64,000 nucleotides of DNA from Prosapia bicincta. Taxonomy: Eukaryota; Arthropoda; Insecta; Hemiptera; Cercopidae. Location: the NCBI GenBank assembly GCA_036971475.1, contig JBAIZL010000007.1, forward strand, positions 27,952,447 to 28,016,446, read 5' to 3'. A program made the position numbers and the translations under genes. Below, one piece after another: positions 12,101-22,483 of the stretch. Within the stretch, counting starts at the first letter, position 1. Each line of letters starts with the position of its first letter. A model generated the notes under the pieces. It saw only the letters and a list, made by a program, of their open reading frames with translations. It was not told where the DNA came from and did no database searches.

Positions 12101-13000
12101 CAGTCTGTTCAATAAGTATCGGGACTGGTTACAAAAATCAAAATTTATTGCAGGTATCATTACAATTACTTGATAATCTTCAAAATATATACCTCCTCCA
12201 TCGATGGTCTTAGTTCGGCGCATCTGGCACTCATCAAAACCCCGCTTGAGGTTGGTATACGGAATACATTTGAGTACCTTTGTCGTCTCTTGACACTTTT
12301 ATAGCATTTCAGATATACACTGTCTGTTCAATAAGTATTGGGACAGGTTACAAAAATCAAAATTTATTGCAGGTATCATTACAATTACTTGATAATCTTC
12401 AATATACATTCCTCCTGCATCGATGCTCTTAGTTCGGCGCATCTGGCACTTGTCAAAAGCCCGCTTGAGGTCGGTTTCCAGAACACTGTTGAGAACCTTT
12501 GTCGTCACCTCTTGACACTTTTATAGCCTTTCAGATATATACAGTCTGTTTAATAAGTATTGGAACTAGTTCAAAAAATCAAAATTTATTGCAGGTATCA
12601 TTACAATTACTTGATAATCTTCAAAATATATTCCTCCTGCATCGATGGTCTTAGTTCGCGCATCTGGCACTCGTCAAAAGCCCGTTTGAGATTGGTATCC
12701 AGAATACTGTTGATAACCTTTGTCGTCACCTCTTGACATTTTAATGGCCTGTCAGATATACACAGTCTGTTCAATAAATATCGAGACTGGTTATAAAAAT
12801 AAAAATTTATTGCAGGTATCAATACAATCTTGAAAATCTTCAAAATACATTCCTCCTGCATCGATGCTCCTAGTTCGGCGCATCTGCACTCGTCAAAAGC
12901 CCGTTTGAGGTCGGTTTCCGGAATACTGTTGAGAACCTATGTCGTCACTTCTCGACACTTTTATAGCTATCAAATATACACGTCTGCTCAATAAGTATTG
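12101..13000 (-). repeat. Five tandem copies (about 220 bp) of the mariner 3' end
   Basis: The terminal motif ctgttcaataagtat(t/c)gg recurs near 12101, 12320, 12542, 12763 and 12981, a period of about 220 bp. Each unit contains the inverted terminal repeat, the 3' untranslated part and the last ~40 codons of the transposase (minus strand, e.g. KRAFDKCQMRRTKSIDAGG). The units are joined through a short cttttatagcctttcagata segment that is not in the transposase. I read that segment as captured flanking DNA, meaning the duplication unit spanned the element's edge. Confidence 0.8.
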
Positions 13001-13725
13001 GGATTGGTTACAAAAATTCATAGTCTTATTTCGACGCATCTGGCACTCGCCAAAAGCCCATTTGATGTTGTTATCCGGAATACTGTTGAGAACCTTTGTC
13101 TTCACCTCTTGAACTGCCTCAATCGATGACTTTCTAGCTCCCTTTTCATTTACGGAAACAAGAAAAAGTCCGGTAAAGAAAGGTCTGGACTGTAGGGGAG
13201 GTATGGCAACGTTAGCCAGCAGCTGCCTCACAACGATCGCACCGGACACGGTGCGATGTCATGGTTAGGTTTCCAATACTTCGCAATGACTGGTCGCATG
13301 CACGTTATGCGATTGTGCAGGCATATTAGTACTTGCATGTAATATGCAGCATTTACGGTCATTCCAGTTGGCACGAACTCCCTCAAGACGTTTGGCACCA
13401 GCTTCGCACACACTTTTTTCATCGCAAGATCCTCGGTCACAATGATGTGGACGGTTCTGACTGAAAGGCTGGTCTCCTCACTGATAAAGGCGGTGGTTAA
13501 ACGCCTGTCAGAGTCCAAAACTGTTTTCACTTTTTCCACCTTAGTATCGGTTCGAGCAGTCTTCAGGCGCCCTTCCTTAAACATTTTGTGCCACTCAAAA
13601 ACTCTTGTGCGGCTTAAGCTATCATTCCCATTAGCCTGTTTAATGTGATCAAGGGTGTCGGACGCGAATTTCCCGAGTTTAAAGCAAAACTTCATAGTGT
13701 AGCGTTCCTCGACGGTCCGCTCCAT
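12893..13725 (-). pseudogene. Mariner transposase, N-terminus plus C-terminus, core deleted and frameshifted
   Basis: The start codon is at 13725 (MERTVEERYTMKFCFKLGKF), followed by LSRTRVFEWHKMFKEGR and the second helix-turn-helix HIIVTEDLAMKKVCAKLVP. The protein then jumps to EFVPTGMTVNAAYYMQVL. In intact mariners these parts are separated by the region with the first catalytic Asp, which is absent here; a GRESVEDDPRSGRP-type linker is also missing. NHDIAP marks the second catalytic site. A frameshift then leads into a frame with EAVQEVKTKVLNSIPDNN and the C-terminal repeats. It is non-functional. Confidence 0.8.
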
Positions 13726-14919
13726 GCTGGCGGGATGACACCATAAAAAATCACACGTCACAAAAATTCTGCATCCTTCTGTCTCAACACATGCCCACAG
13801 GTGACTGAATTAAAGTGCACATGATGAGTGGGGGACCCCCTCCACCATTCCGTTGAGGATACAGCGACCCAGTCTCGATACTTATTGAATAGACCCTGTA
13901 TAATCACTTTCTTTTTTTTTTCATATCACCATTGTATCTTGCAGATTTGATCATATTCCAATTGGCTTTCTCTAATATATCTTTGTTTCAAACCATATGT
14001 TCTGTTTTTATCAAATCTGCCTTATAACTGAATACAAGATAATATCTTTAGATTTTTGGTTTAACAATTTGCTCTTTGTCGTTATCACTAGTAACAGAAA
14101 AAGGTAAAGAATTAACCTAACTAGTTTTTACCCTTGCTATATTTAAAAAAAACAAATACATACATCGAAAATATCCTTAAATGTTATAAAACAAATGTCT
14201 TGTTGGCCAAATACTAAAAAGAAATAATAATATGTTATATAAAAAATTGGGATGGACAAGACTGTACTAGTGTTACGAAATTCTGCGTGTGTGCTCGAGA
14301 GTTAGTATACAATAATGCTGTTTCCAGTTCACTTAAAATGAGATGTAAACATCATTGCAAACATACCACAAAATATAGTTTTCGCCTTGTACAGTAACAT
14401 TTTCTTTAGTGTGAATCTCAAACAAAACAGAGTTGTAATAAGTAGTGGAAAATATAAATAATAATTGAGCTGGTTTGTGAGTTAAGGTTATAAATAAATA
14501 AGTAACTGCGCTTATAGAACAATATACTTTATTGGCATATGCGTTTCAATGACTTAAGTCATCATCATCATTGTCACTGATACTACAACAAATTTACAAC
14601 TGCTAATGTTGATAACATGTGTAATTGAAATGCCTATGACAGTAAAGTTTATTGTTTTGTGAGTTCTTTTGCAGTTATTTAATTTAATTTATATAGTAAA
14701 CAAGTAGAAAAGAAGTTGGATAAAAAAACAATAAGATGGGATAAAATAGGTTATGTGTTTCAAGAGAAAATAAAAGGGTTAGGACAGAGGTTAGAAAATG
14801 AGAGTTGTTTAATTTTAGGTTAGTTTTTAGGAAGAATTTTATTTGGAAAAATATTTTGTGAAAAGTGTTAATGGAATTTAGCGGGAAATAGAAGCAGACA
14901 AAAACAACATATTACTGTA

Positions 14920-15660
14920 AAGAGATCAAATTAAAAATATCTCAAAACTGTACTTTACAAGATACAACATAAAATTCTCAGTCACTTGAGAACATTCAAG
15001 AATGAAATCTTCTTTATTTCTGAGAATATGAACAAGGCAATTAAGTAAACAAAGCTAAATTAAAAATTCCTTAAACCATACTTAACAGATAAGATGTAAC
15101 ATAAAATTCTCAGTCACTTGAGTACATCCAAGGACAAAATCCTCTTTATTTCCGAGAATATGAACAAGACAATTAAGTCACTGTAAACAGAGGTAAATTA
15201 AAAATCCCTTGAAACCATACTTAACAGATAAGAAGTAACATAAAATTCTCAGTCACTTGAGTACATCCAAAGATGAAATCCTCTTTATTTCCGAGAATAT
15301 GAACAAGGCAATTAAGTCACTGTAAACAGAGGTAAATTAAAAATCCCTTGAAACCATACTTAACAGATAAGAAGTAACATAAAATTCTCAGTCACTTGAG
15401 TACATCCAAAGATGAAATCCTCTTTATTTTCGAGAATATGAACAAGGCAATTAAGTCACTGTAAACAGAGGTAAATTAAAAATCCCTTGAAACCATACTT
15501 AACAGATAAGAAGTAACATAAAATTCTCAGTCACTTGAGTACATCCAAAGATGAAATCCTCTTTATTTCCGAGAATATGAACAAGGCAATTAAGTCACTG
15601 TAAACAGAGGTAAATTAAAAATCCCTTGAAACCATACTTAACAGATACAATGTAACATAT
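14920..15660. repeat. Satellite, 139-bp unit, about five copies
   Basis: The motif taaaattctcagtcacttga begins at about 14970, 15102, 15241, 15380 and 15519. The last four are exactly 139 bp apart and nearly identical; the first is 132 bp away and more diverged. No reading frame spans it. The first unit is the oldest by divergence and the others look like a recent local expansion. Confidence 0.9.
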
Positions 15661-15709
15661 TCTTATTTATGTCTTTACTCTCAAGGATTATATTCCTCTT
15701 TTTTTCTGA

Positions 15710-15880
15710 ATGCGTTTGCATTCAGGCCAAAGTAAAAAATGTGTATCCAATCCTCTAATTAAGTCTAAAGATGTCCCTCATGAGATTAAAGAAGAGATTG
15801 CTTTACTTCGAAACTACACATTTATGTCTAGTGAAAGCCTAGAAGAGTTATGTTGTGAAAGTTCACAGCTTACCAAAACA
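15710..15880 (+). other. Coding-like fragment of unknown origin
   Basis: A frame opening just after a tttgcattcag acceptor-like site reads HSGQSKKCVSNPLIKSKDV, then PHEIKEEIALLRNYTFM and SSESLEELCCES. Composition and codon use look protein-like and unlike the AT-rich intron. It abuts the 139-bp satellite on the left and a foldback element on the right. I do not recognise the family. It could be a transposon scrap or a skipped exon; it does not correspond to any part of the myosin motor that I know. Confidence 0.25.
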
Positions 15881-15934
15881 TTTTATTGTTTAAATTATTA
15901 ATATACTCATCTTCATTTCTGTTAGGAATATTTC

Positions 15935-16152
15935 TATATGTTTGAGTACAGTTTTCTGCCGTTCCTAACGTTTCAATATTATCCTCTGTTGACACGTTTC
16001 GGAGTAACTCCATTTTCAAAACTTAAATCTTACTCTATTGTTGTTATAATAAAGTATGATTCAAGTTTTGTAAATGGAGTTACTCCGAAACGCGTCAACA
16101 GAGGAGAATATTGAAATGTTAGGAATGGCAGAAAACTGTACTCAAACATATA
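15935..16152. mobile_element. Foldback MITE, copy 2, complete
   Basis: Arms of about 95 bp run inward from tatatgtttgagtacag (15935) and from its complement near 16135-16152, each containing CTCTGTTGACACGTTTCGGA or the inverse. They match the copy at 1-198. The loop (about 16030-16060) is AT-rich. No coding capacity. The perfect folding of the arms suggests a fairly young copy. Confidence 0.8.
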
Positions 16153-18295
16153 TTTTATTGTTTTTTTTTTTGTGATAGTTGAGATAACATTTCTATGTGA
16201 ACAGGGATTCTTTGCTTTATTGTTGATGAAGAGCAACAAATATGGATAGACACAAGCAGGGTTTTGAGTTAGATTTAATTTATTAAGCCTTAGAATATTT
16301 TAGCTTGTTAAAAAAGAGTTCAGGCACAAAGTCACAAGTTAATATCTCTTTAATACATTGGCCCTTTAGTACTACTGGAAAGTTATATTCATAAATTATT
16401 CTCACCTATTTTCTTTGTTTATACTACACAATAATAATTGGCTTATCAACACTAAACATTTAATATTCTACTGGATTACTGTAGGTGTAATATTCCTGTT
16501 GTGTTATTGCCAGACAAAAAGAAAACTGAAATAATGTACTTGAAACTTTGAAAATAAAAGTTGTTAAGCAGAAATATTGTTTTAACATTTAAAAAAAAGT
16601 TAGAATAAAGATATTTTTATTGTTACATAAATTTTTATGCATACAAATTTGTTATTCTGCCTACGGCTCAACACTTAAAACAATAGTGTTATTAATATAT
16701 GAGGCATTCTTGTTTATGCTTAGGCTGCAAAATGTTTTCAGTTGATAAGGAATAACTAAATGAATGTACAATAACAACACAAGTTAAAAACAAATCTCAG
16801 TGACTAATTTTTTATCAATGCTGATTAATCAAAACACCTTATTACAGTGGCGAGGGGAGGGGGGCTAGCAGCTTTCAGCCAATCTTTATTCAGAGTGCAT
16901 TCTTACAGGTGCTTTGTGCTTTAAGCTTTGTGTTTTACTGAAATCTTCTTTACCAGAAGGTAATATACTTGAAACGTAAAATATTTTAATTAAATAGAAA
17001 TATAGATTTGTTTTTATGCTGTATTACATAGAAACAAAAATAATTTTTTCTGAAGTAAATGCATATATATTCAGCTTTTAATTCAAAGATTATTACACAG
17101 TCATTTGTTTATAAATATATTTCAAACAGCTTTTTATTCTCTATTTCAATTTGAAGACATAAATTTTATTATTTGAGGGTTCCAAACTTTTTTTTAGAAA
17201 TATAGATTAGTACTACTGTCAGAAGTTTTAAATTATGAAGAATTTAAGTGATTATACTTGCTACAATATTACACAAAAATATTGGAAAACGCCCCAATAC
17301 CAGAAAAATAATAAAAAATAACTAATATTACAAGTTATCTAAGATTAAACTTATTAGTTTTATTTTTGTGGTGTTGGCGTTTTGTTAATATTTTTATTGT
17401 AATATATTATAACACTTTGCTCTTGTATGTTGTATTGTAATAGTTCAAAATTTGAGGTTAAAAAATGTTAAAATTAGAAATAAAAGGCTTCTGACTTGAG
17501 TTACTGGATAACCAAGACTAGCCATTCTACTTACACTAGGTTCTAGTACCTTCCATAGCTTAGTATTCAAATTATTTCACTTAACATGTTTTCCATGAAT
17601 TTCATTGCTGTAAGATCAATCTAATCCATAAATAAAACACCAAGTAAAAAAAATGGGTAGTTTAAAACCTATTTTGATAGGATGCAAGGAGTATTTATAA
17701 AACATACCATTAGCAAATATATAATATAGATTTATTAGTTTGTAATGTAATAAATTACTCAATAATATTTAAATTTATCCTATTTATAAACTCTATTAAT
17801 AAAAATACTTAAATAAATGAATAAATTAAGGACTTCCTTTTTTATCAGGTAAAAAAAAAGTTATGAGATTAAAAGAATTTATCCTAATTGGGTAAAAATT
17901 TTAATTTTATGAAAGTTAAATTTTAATGATATAAAACTGTTGAATTATATTATTATTCATAATCACATACTACAATAAATTGTTTTATTTTAAAATAAAA
18001 GTAGTTATAATTATTGTTTTTTGTTTCGATTAAATATGTTTGACTCCATAGAGAAGCCACGGCTAAACTAGGCGAGTTACGTTCGACCCCACAGTTGAAC
18101 CAAGTCCCTTCTGCCTAGACAAAAAATTCATTTACTTCTTATGACATATAGAAGTGTCAAAAAAGGCTTAGGTAGTGTCTTTGTTTCAGTTAGGTGTTAA
18201 TTTACTTACAGTCGTTTTTTTTGGTATCTTATAGCATGGAAATAAAATCAACCTTATGCTGTTACCTTCTTGGCAAGTTCAGTTGTATATTTATA

Positions 18296-19013
18296 TATAC
18301 AGGGTGTTTCAGGAGGAATCTGCCGTACTGCACAAGCTCATTCCTCTCATCAAAATAATGGAAAAGGTTCATATAAATATGGGCCCGGAAATGCTTCGTT
18401 GTCGCGTTATACAGGGTCAAAGATTTCACATAAAATTCAGCTTCCCCAGTGAAATTAACTCGTTAGATGAGTTTTATGTAAAATGAGCTGATAAATCATA
18501 TAAAACCTGTAGCAGAACTCTATCTCTAATATTTTAGGTGAAAATTAGGGTAAAGCAAAAAAGGTTAGGTTCGAAAACACACTTTTTTGGACTACAGTAA
18601 CTCCATTGAATTCCCTATAAATAAAGAAAAATGTTTGATAAATTTTGTAGAGAATTTTAGTATCAAAAAAATAATGTAAATAAAGTAAATAAAAATGGAG
18701 TAGTTTTCTTTTAAATTAAATTTTATTAAGGAACACACAACACTAAAAATTATGAAAATCACGTATTGCTAACGAAGTAGCCAATACAATTTAATTTTAA
18801 AGAAAACTATTCTGTTTTTATTTACTTTATTTACATTATTTTTTTGAGAATAAAATTCTCTACAAATGTTATTGAACATTTTTCTTTGTTTATAGGGAGT
18901 TCAATGGAGTTATTGTAGTCCAAACGCAAAAAATGTGTTTTCGACCCTAACCTTATTTTGCTTTACTCCAATTTTCTCATAAATCATTATAGATAGAGTT
19001 TTGGAACAGGTGA
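18296..19013. mobile_element. Foldback repeat with about 240-bp arms
   Basis: The left arm (about 18504-18740) reads cctgtagcagaactctatct ... gtaaagcaaaaaaggttagg. The right arm (about 18780-19013) is its diverged inverse, with cctaaccttattttgcttta and agatagagttttggaacagg. A preceding segment (18296-18503) starts tacagggtgtttcaggagga, a type of end common in insect repeats, and contains an open frame I do not trust. The outer limits and class are uncertain. Confidence 0.6.
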
Positions 19014-19322
19014 ACCTATAGGTGTAGATTCTAATATGATCATTGTAGCTGGTATGCATCATTTACAGAGTTTCAGTTTTCAGAACTACTTTGTGGTCTT
19101 GCTTGCTCATTCTACTTGGCAGGTTCAAAGTTATTTCTATTCCTTAAATTATTACAAAATACTTCACTTCAAAATGACACTAAAATCTGCTTTGTAAATT
19201 ATCACAATAAATTTGTATTGGAATAAATTGACAATGAAGAATACAGTCTTTTAAAAAGTACTATAGTTAAAGAAAGTAATATGCCTATGGTGTTGGCTTA
19301 TGTGAACTGTTTGTTTTTACAG

Positions 19323-19541
19323 ATTAGGGGTACACAGATTTTAACAGCAGTCAGATTACACAAGCAAGGTTATCCAAAGCATTTACCATTTTCAGAATTT
19401 TGTCGCAAATTCAGATTATTAGCTTCTGGAATTAAAGATGTTTCTGCTCCTTTAACCATTGCTCAGGAGCGAGAAGCTGTTGAAGAACTTCTTTTAGCAT
19501 TAGATTTAGATACAAATAGCTACAAGATTGGTCTTAGTCAG
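19323..19541 (+). CDS. Myo18: Class XVIII myosin motor domain, internal exon 4 of 4
   Basis: Bounded by tttttacag and gtaagg, 219 bp, 73 codons, phase 0 at both ends. It begins IRGTQILTAVRLHKQGYPKH, continues with PFSEFCRKFRLLA, and ends REAVEELLLALDLDTNSYKI then GLSQ. This is the relay-to-converter part of the motor: GYPKHLPFSEFCRKF corresponds to the GFPxRxxYxxFxxRY of other myosins, and the end leads into the expected VFFRAG converter strand. That strand was not found downstream, so the next intron probably leaves the window. Confidence 0.9.
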
Positions 19542-19644
19542 GTAAGGGCATGATTAGTATTAAATATGCATCATAGATTAATATTTAAAGACAGGTAAAA
19601 CAAATTGAGGTTTCAAAAATAATAATGGAATAAATTTTAATATA

Positions 19645-20008
19645 CTGTATGCTCCAAATAAATAGTACTGAAACTGAATCAGCTATAGTTGCCTTCTCGA
19701 TTTTGATTGTTGCTGTCTGTGTCTGAGGAATAATAAAGGAGTAGATTTTTTTGTGATGGCCCACCAACCACCATTGTCCAACTACAGGAAAAAATAACCA
19801 TGTGTATAATGAACCTCCGCCAAAATGATGCAAAACCTACCAAGAATGGTACGAGTGTTGCCTCAAATTGAATGGAAGTCATATACGTGTTTATACTTGA
19901 GTCTAACTGATTAAATATTTTTTTACTTGTATGTTTTTGTAAAACTATCTAAATAAAATAAAATAAATTTTAAAATGGTTTTAGTACTGTTTATTTTGGG
20001 GCATACTG
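19645..20008. mobile_element. MITE with TA target site (mariner/pogo-like)
   Basis: The left end CTGTATGCTCCAAATAAATA (19645-19664) and the inverse of the right end (20008 backward, CAGTATGCCCCAAAATAAAC) form a terminal inverted repeat of about 30 bp with few mismatches. TA flanks both sides (19643-19644, 20009-20010). The 364-bp interior has no recognisable transposase. Confidence 0.7.
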
Positions 20009-20560
20009 TATAATTCTCAATATTTGATTTGCGTGACGTGAAGTACACAGTGAATACTCTTCAATATTCTATCAATTGACATTTAGGAAATTTATTATCA
20101 GTTATTATTGTGTCGTGTAATTTCAGTTCTTGAGAATAAAATTGAAGATTCATGTGAACTTTTAAAATTTAAAATCATAAATATTATTTTGTTTAAATTT
20201 TTCCCTGACACTATTGCCAGATTTGAAACAGTTAGATAATTTTTGTTAAAGTAGATTAAACCTGTTGTTTACAATTGTCCTGCACAAGCGAATCATTTAT
20301 TTTTCTTATTATTTCATCTACTCTGTTAGTATATAGGTCCCTCATTTATTTTCTGGAATAATAGTTATACAACTACAGTATAACTGTTCACATATGTTGA
20401 GTAGATGTTTGATTTGTTTCTTAAATATGAGATATTATTAGAATAGAGCTGCACCGGTACCTTGAATTTTCAATTCTAAAATTTTTCTTCCGATTCTCGA
20501 TTCTTGAGTCGATTCTTTTAGTTATATTGGTAAACATGATATTCTGTAATAATGAATTTA

Positions 20561-21038
20561 CTGTGGAACCCCTCAAATCCAAACTAATTGGGGCTATAGC
20601 CTGTTCAAAATTGCCAAAAAAGTTTGGATTTCGGATTTGCTGTGTATTTTGCATTTGACAGAAGTGCGTTTTTTTTTTTATTAACAAACAATATTAAAGC
20701 ATTCATTACATATTTCTGTATCATAAGTTGAACAGTTTTGCAGTGCTACTAGTGAAAAGTCTTTGAAACAACGCCATCACGCAAAAGTTTCTGTGAATGA
20801 ATTTTTATGAGGCTGTATTTTTAAGGTTTACACAAGAGAGGCAGGAAGGAGTTCCTATTAGTGGTCCATTAATACAAGAAAGGGCATTACAATTAAACAA
20901 ATTAATGATCTGTGATTTGGAATTTACTGCTAGTAATAGATGGTTGGATAGATGGAAGAGAATACTTTTTTTAAAATTTTGGTTTTCATCAAATCATGTT
21001 CGGATTTCGCAGGGGTTTGGATTTGAGGGGTTCTACTG
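20561..21038 (+). mobile_element. Tigger/pogo-like element, internally deleted
   Basis: The ends CTGTGGAACCCCTCAAATCC and (inverse of the right) CAGTAGAACCCCTCAAATCC differ at two positions and are flanked by TA on both sides. This terminal sequence is typical of Tigger elements. The 478-bp body keeps a fragment of the DNA-binding domain only (20797-20970). Confidence 0.85.
20797..20970 (+). pseudogene. Tigger transposase CENP-B-type helix-turn-helix fragment
   Basis: The frame reads FTQERQEGVPISGPLIQERA, then QLNKLM and FTASNRWLDRWKR. This is the second (CENP-B-like) DNA-binding helix-turn-helix of pogo/Tigger transposases, usually GxPVSGPLLQEKA...F.ASxGWLxRFKKR. The first helix-turn-helix and the whole DDE catalytic domain are missing, and the frame ends in the right terminal repeat. 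The fragment is not expected to be functional. Confidence 0.8.
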
Positions 21039-21789
21039 TAGTTAACATCTTGGTCATATGGCGAAACCTTTTAAAAGTTCCGTTTGAATGTAATACGCTA
21101 CAGAAACTTTCAACCTTGGTTTAGGAATAGGAATTTCTGAAAACATGACAAATATATTGGATGAAAGAAAGGATTTATTTAAATTTATAAATGTCAACTT
21201 CAGTTCATAATTACAATATAACTTCAGTATTAGCCATTTCAGTTTGTATAACTGGAGAAATTGTAACTACTTTTTCTTTGTATTTTGTTTTGAAATCTAT
21301 GAAGCGGTAGAGGAGTAGTAGTGGCCAGAGAGAGGGGGATAGAATGAAAGTTAGACAGCAAAGAGAACTGAGCGGTGACAAACAAATGAACCAGAAAAGC
21401 TTATTATCATCCTTGTTATTGCATCATAAATTAATATTTTTTTCTCGAAGTGGCATTTGCTTTAATTGCTCAATTCATTCAAAGAAACTAATACATAAAT
21501 GAGACATAGTTGATAATAAATCATTTTTTTAATAAATTACACCACACACATATTTTAACCGTTATAGAAACAAGAATCGGAATCAACACTTTAATCAATA
21601 GAGAATCGACGATTGCTTGTTACCATTAGAATCAACGATTCCAGGAATGGAGAATCTGAATTGGACCATTCCTAGATTAAAGTATATGTACATAAATTTT
21701 TTTTTTGAAACATTGAAACTTGGCGATAACCACAATAGGTTTCTCCCCAGGAATAAAAAGAAATCTTGAAATTAAAATTTACATAATTT

Positions 21790-22110
21790 TATAACATTTC
21801 TTGGAATCTCGACTAATTTCCTTAGGAAACTGTATTGATATAAACATTTCTTGGAAACCCGACTCAGTTTCTTTGCAAATCGTGTGGCAATAAAAATTAC
21901 TTGGGATCTCGACTAATTTCCTTCGCATGCTGTGTCTCTGTAAAAGTTTCTTGGAAGCCCGACTCATTTCGTTTGCATACTGTATGGTTGCAAACATTTC
22001 TTGGAGTCCAACTCATTTCTTTTGCATACCGTATTGATATGAACATTAATTGGAAGCTCGACCCATTTTCCATGCATACAGTACGGCTATAAACATTTCT
22101 TGGAAGCCCA
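21790..22110. repeat. 50-bp minisatellite, about 6-7 copies
   Basis: The motif catttcttggaa(g/a)cccgactc recurs at a spacing of 49-51 bp (ttgg near 21801, 21851, 21901, 21951, 22001, 22050, 22100). Units are 70-85% alike, so this is an old array. A segment soon after (cggaatttcgagactctact, about 22178-22197) looks like a transposon end, so the array may be the interior of a Tigger-like element whose other end I could not find. Confidence 0.8.
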
Positions 22111-22332
22111 AATTATCATTTTCTCTTGATTATATAAAATAGGCTCAAATTTAACAGAAGCTCGAAATATTGGGAATCGGAATTTCGAGACTCTACTGTA
22201 TTTATATCTACACTCAAAGAGTTTCAAACAATATATTCTGAAAAGTAGTTACCTTGAGCGAGCCAAACCTTGTTGTTGATGGATCAATATCAGGAGACTG
22301 AAAGTAGCACAAATTCGACCATCTGTACTTAC

Positions 22333-22483
22333 CTAGATCTGCTGCAGCAGTTGAGTAGATGATGCCGGTCTCGTATTTGAGTTCTATACAATTATCCCTG
22401 ATTATTAAAACTATTGTTAAAACCAGTACTTGTATTCCCATCACAAACTTTTTCTTGAAATTGAAAACCACCTTCATTGGCAT
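22333..22483 (-). CDS. Possible first coding exon with signal peptide, antisense to Myo18
   Basis: On the minus strand an ATG at 22483, in good context (acaaaaATGcc), opens MPMKVVFNFKKKF followed by a hydrophobic run VMGIQVLVLTIVLII and then RDNCIELKYETGIIYSTAAA. This has the layout of a signal peptide: basic start, hydrophobic core, then polar residues. The open frame meets a strong 5' splice site (gtaagt, minus strand, ending 22327), giving a 151-bp exon ending in phase 1. I found no second exon to the left, so the gene, if real, is incomplete here. The family is unknown; chance is a real alternative. Confidence 0.35.

Larger units (their letters stand above)
12101..13898 (-). mobile_element. 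Mariner element, core-deleted, with multiplied 3' end
   Basis: The left end CAGTCTGTTCAATAAGTATC (12101-12120) pairs with the reverse complement of the right end (13871-13898, ending agaccctg before TA). The transposase runs on the minus strand. The element is longer than the usual 1.3 kb because its 3' end is repeated in tandem (see the 12101-13000 repeat), while the catalytic core has a deletion. It cannot be autonomous. Confidence 0.8.
7051..19322 (+). other. Myo18 intron between exons 3 and 4
   Basis: A 12.3-kb intron, gtattg to tttttacag. It contains mariner pieces (8326-8665; 12101-13898), a possible piggyBac-like fragment (11640-11944), a 139-bp satellite (14920-15660) and foldback elements (15935-16152; 18296-19013). 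7100-8060 is less AT-rich and has a recurrent ccgcattctaa-like motif; it may be an old solo LTR beginning tgttgacatc, but no target duplication supports this. 8666-11639, 13899-14919 and 16153-18295 show nothing firm apart from a ctgaggatgatgg...tcgaaatg motif near 9246 and a related one near 14545. Confidence 0.75.
20446..21670. mobile_element. Possible hAT-like element hosting a nested Tigger copy
   Basis: The left end tagagctgcaccggtacc (about 20446) and the inverse of the right end (taggaatggtccaattcag, about 21653-21671) share a short imperfect terminal repeat of the TAGxGxTGxxCC kind. 'gattctcgattc'/'gaatcg' motifs recur near both ends. The flanking 8-mers tattagaa and gattaaag are similar but not identical. 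The Tigger element at 20561-21038 lies inside it. No hAT transposase domain is visible. Confidence 0.4.
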
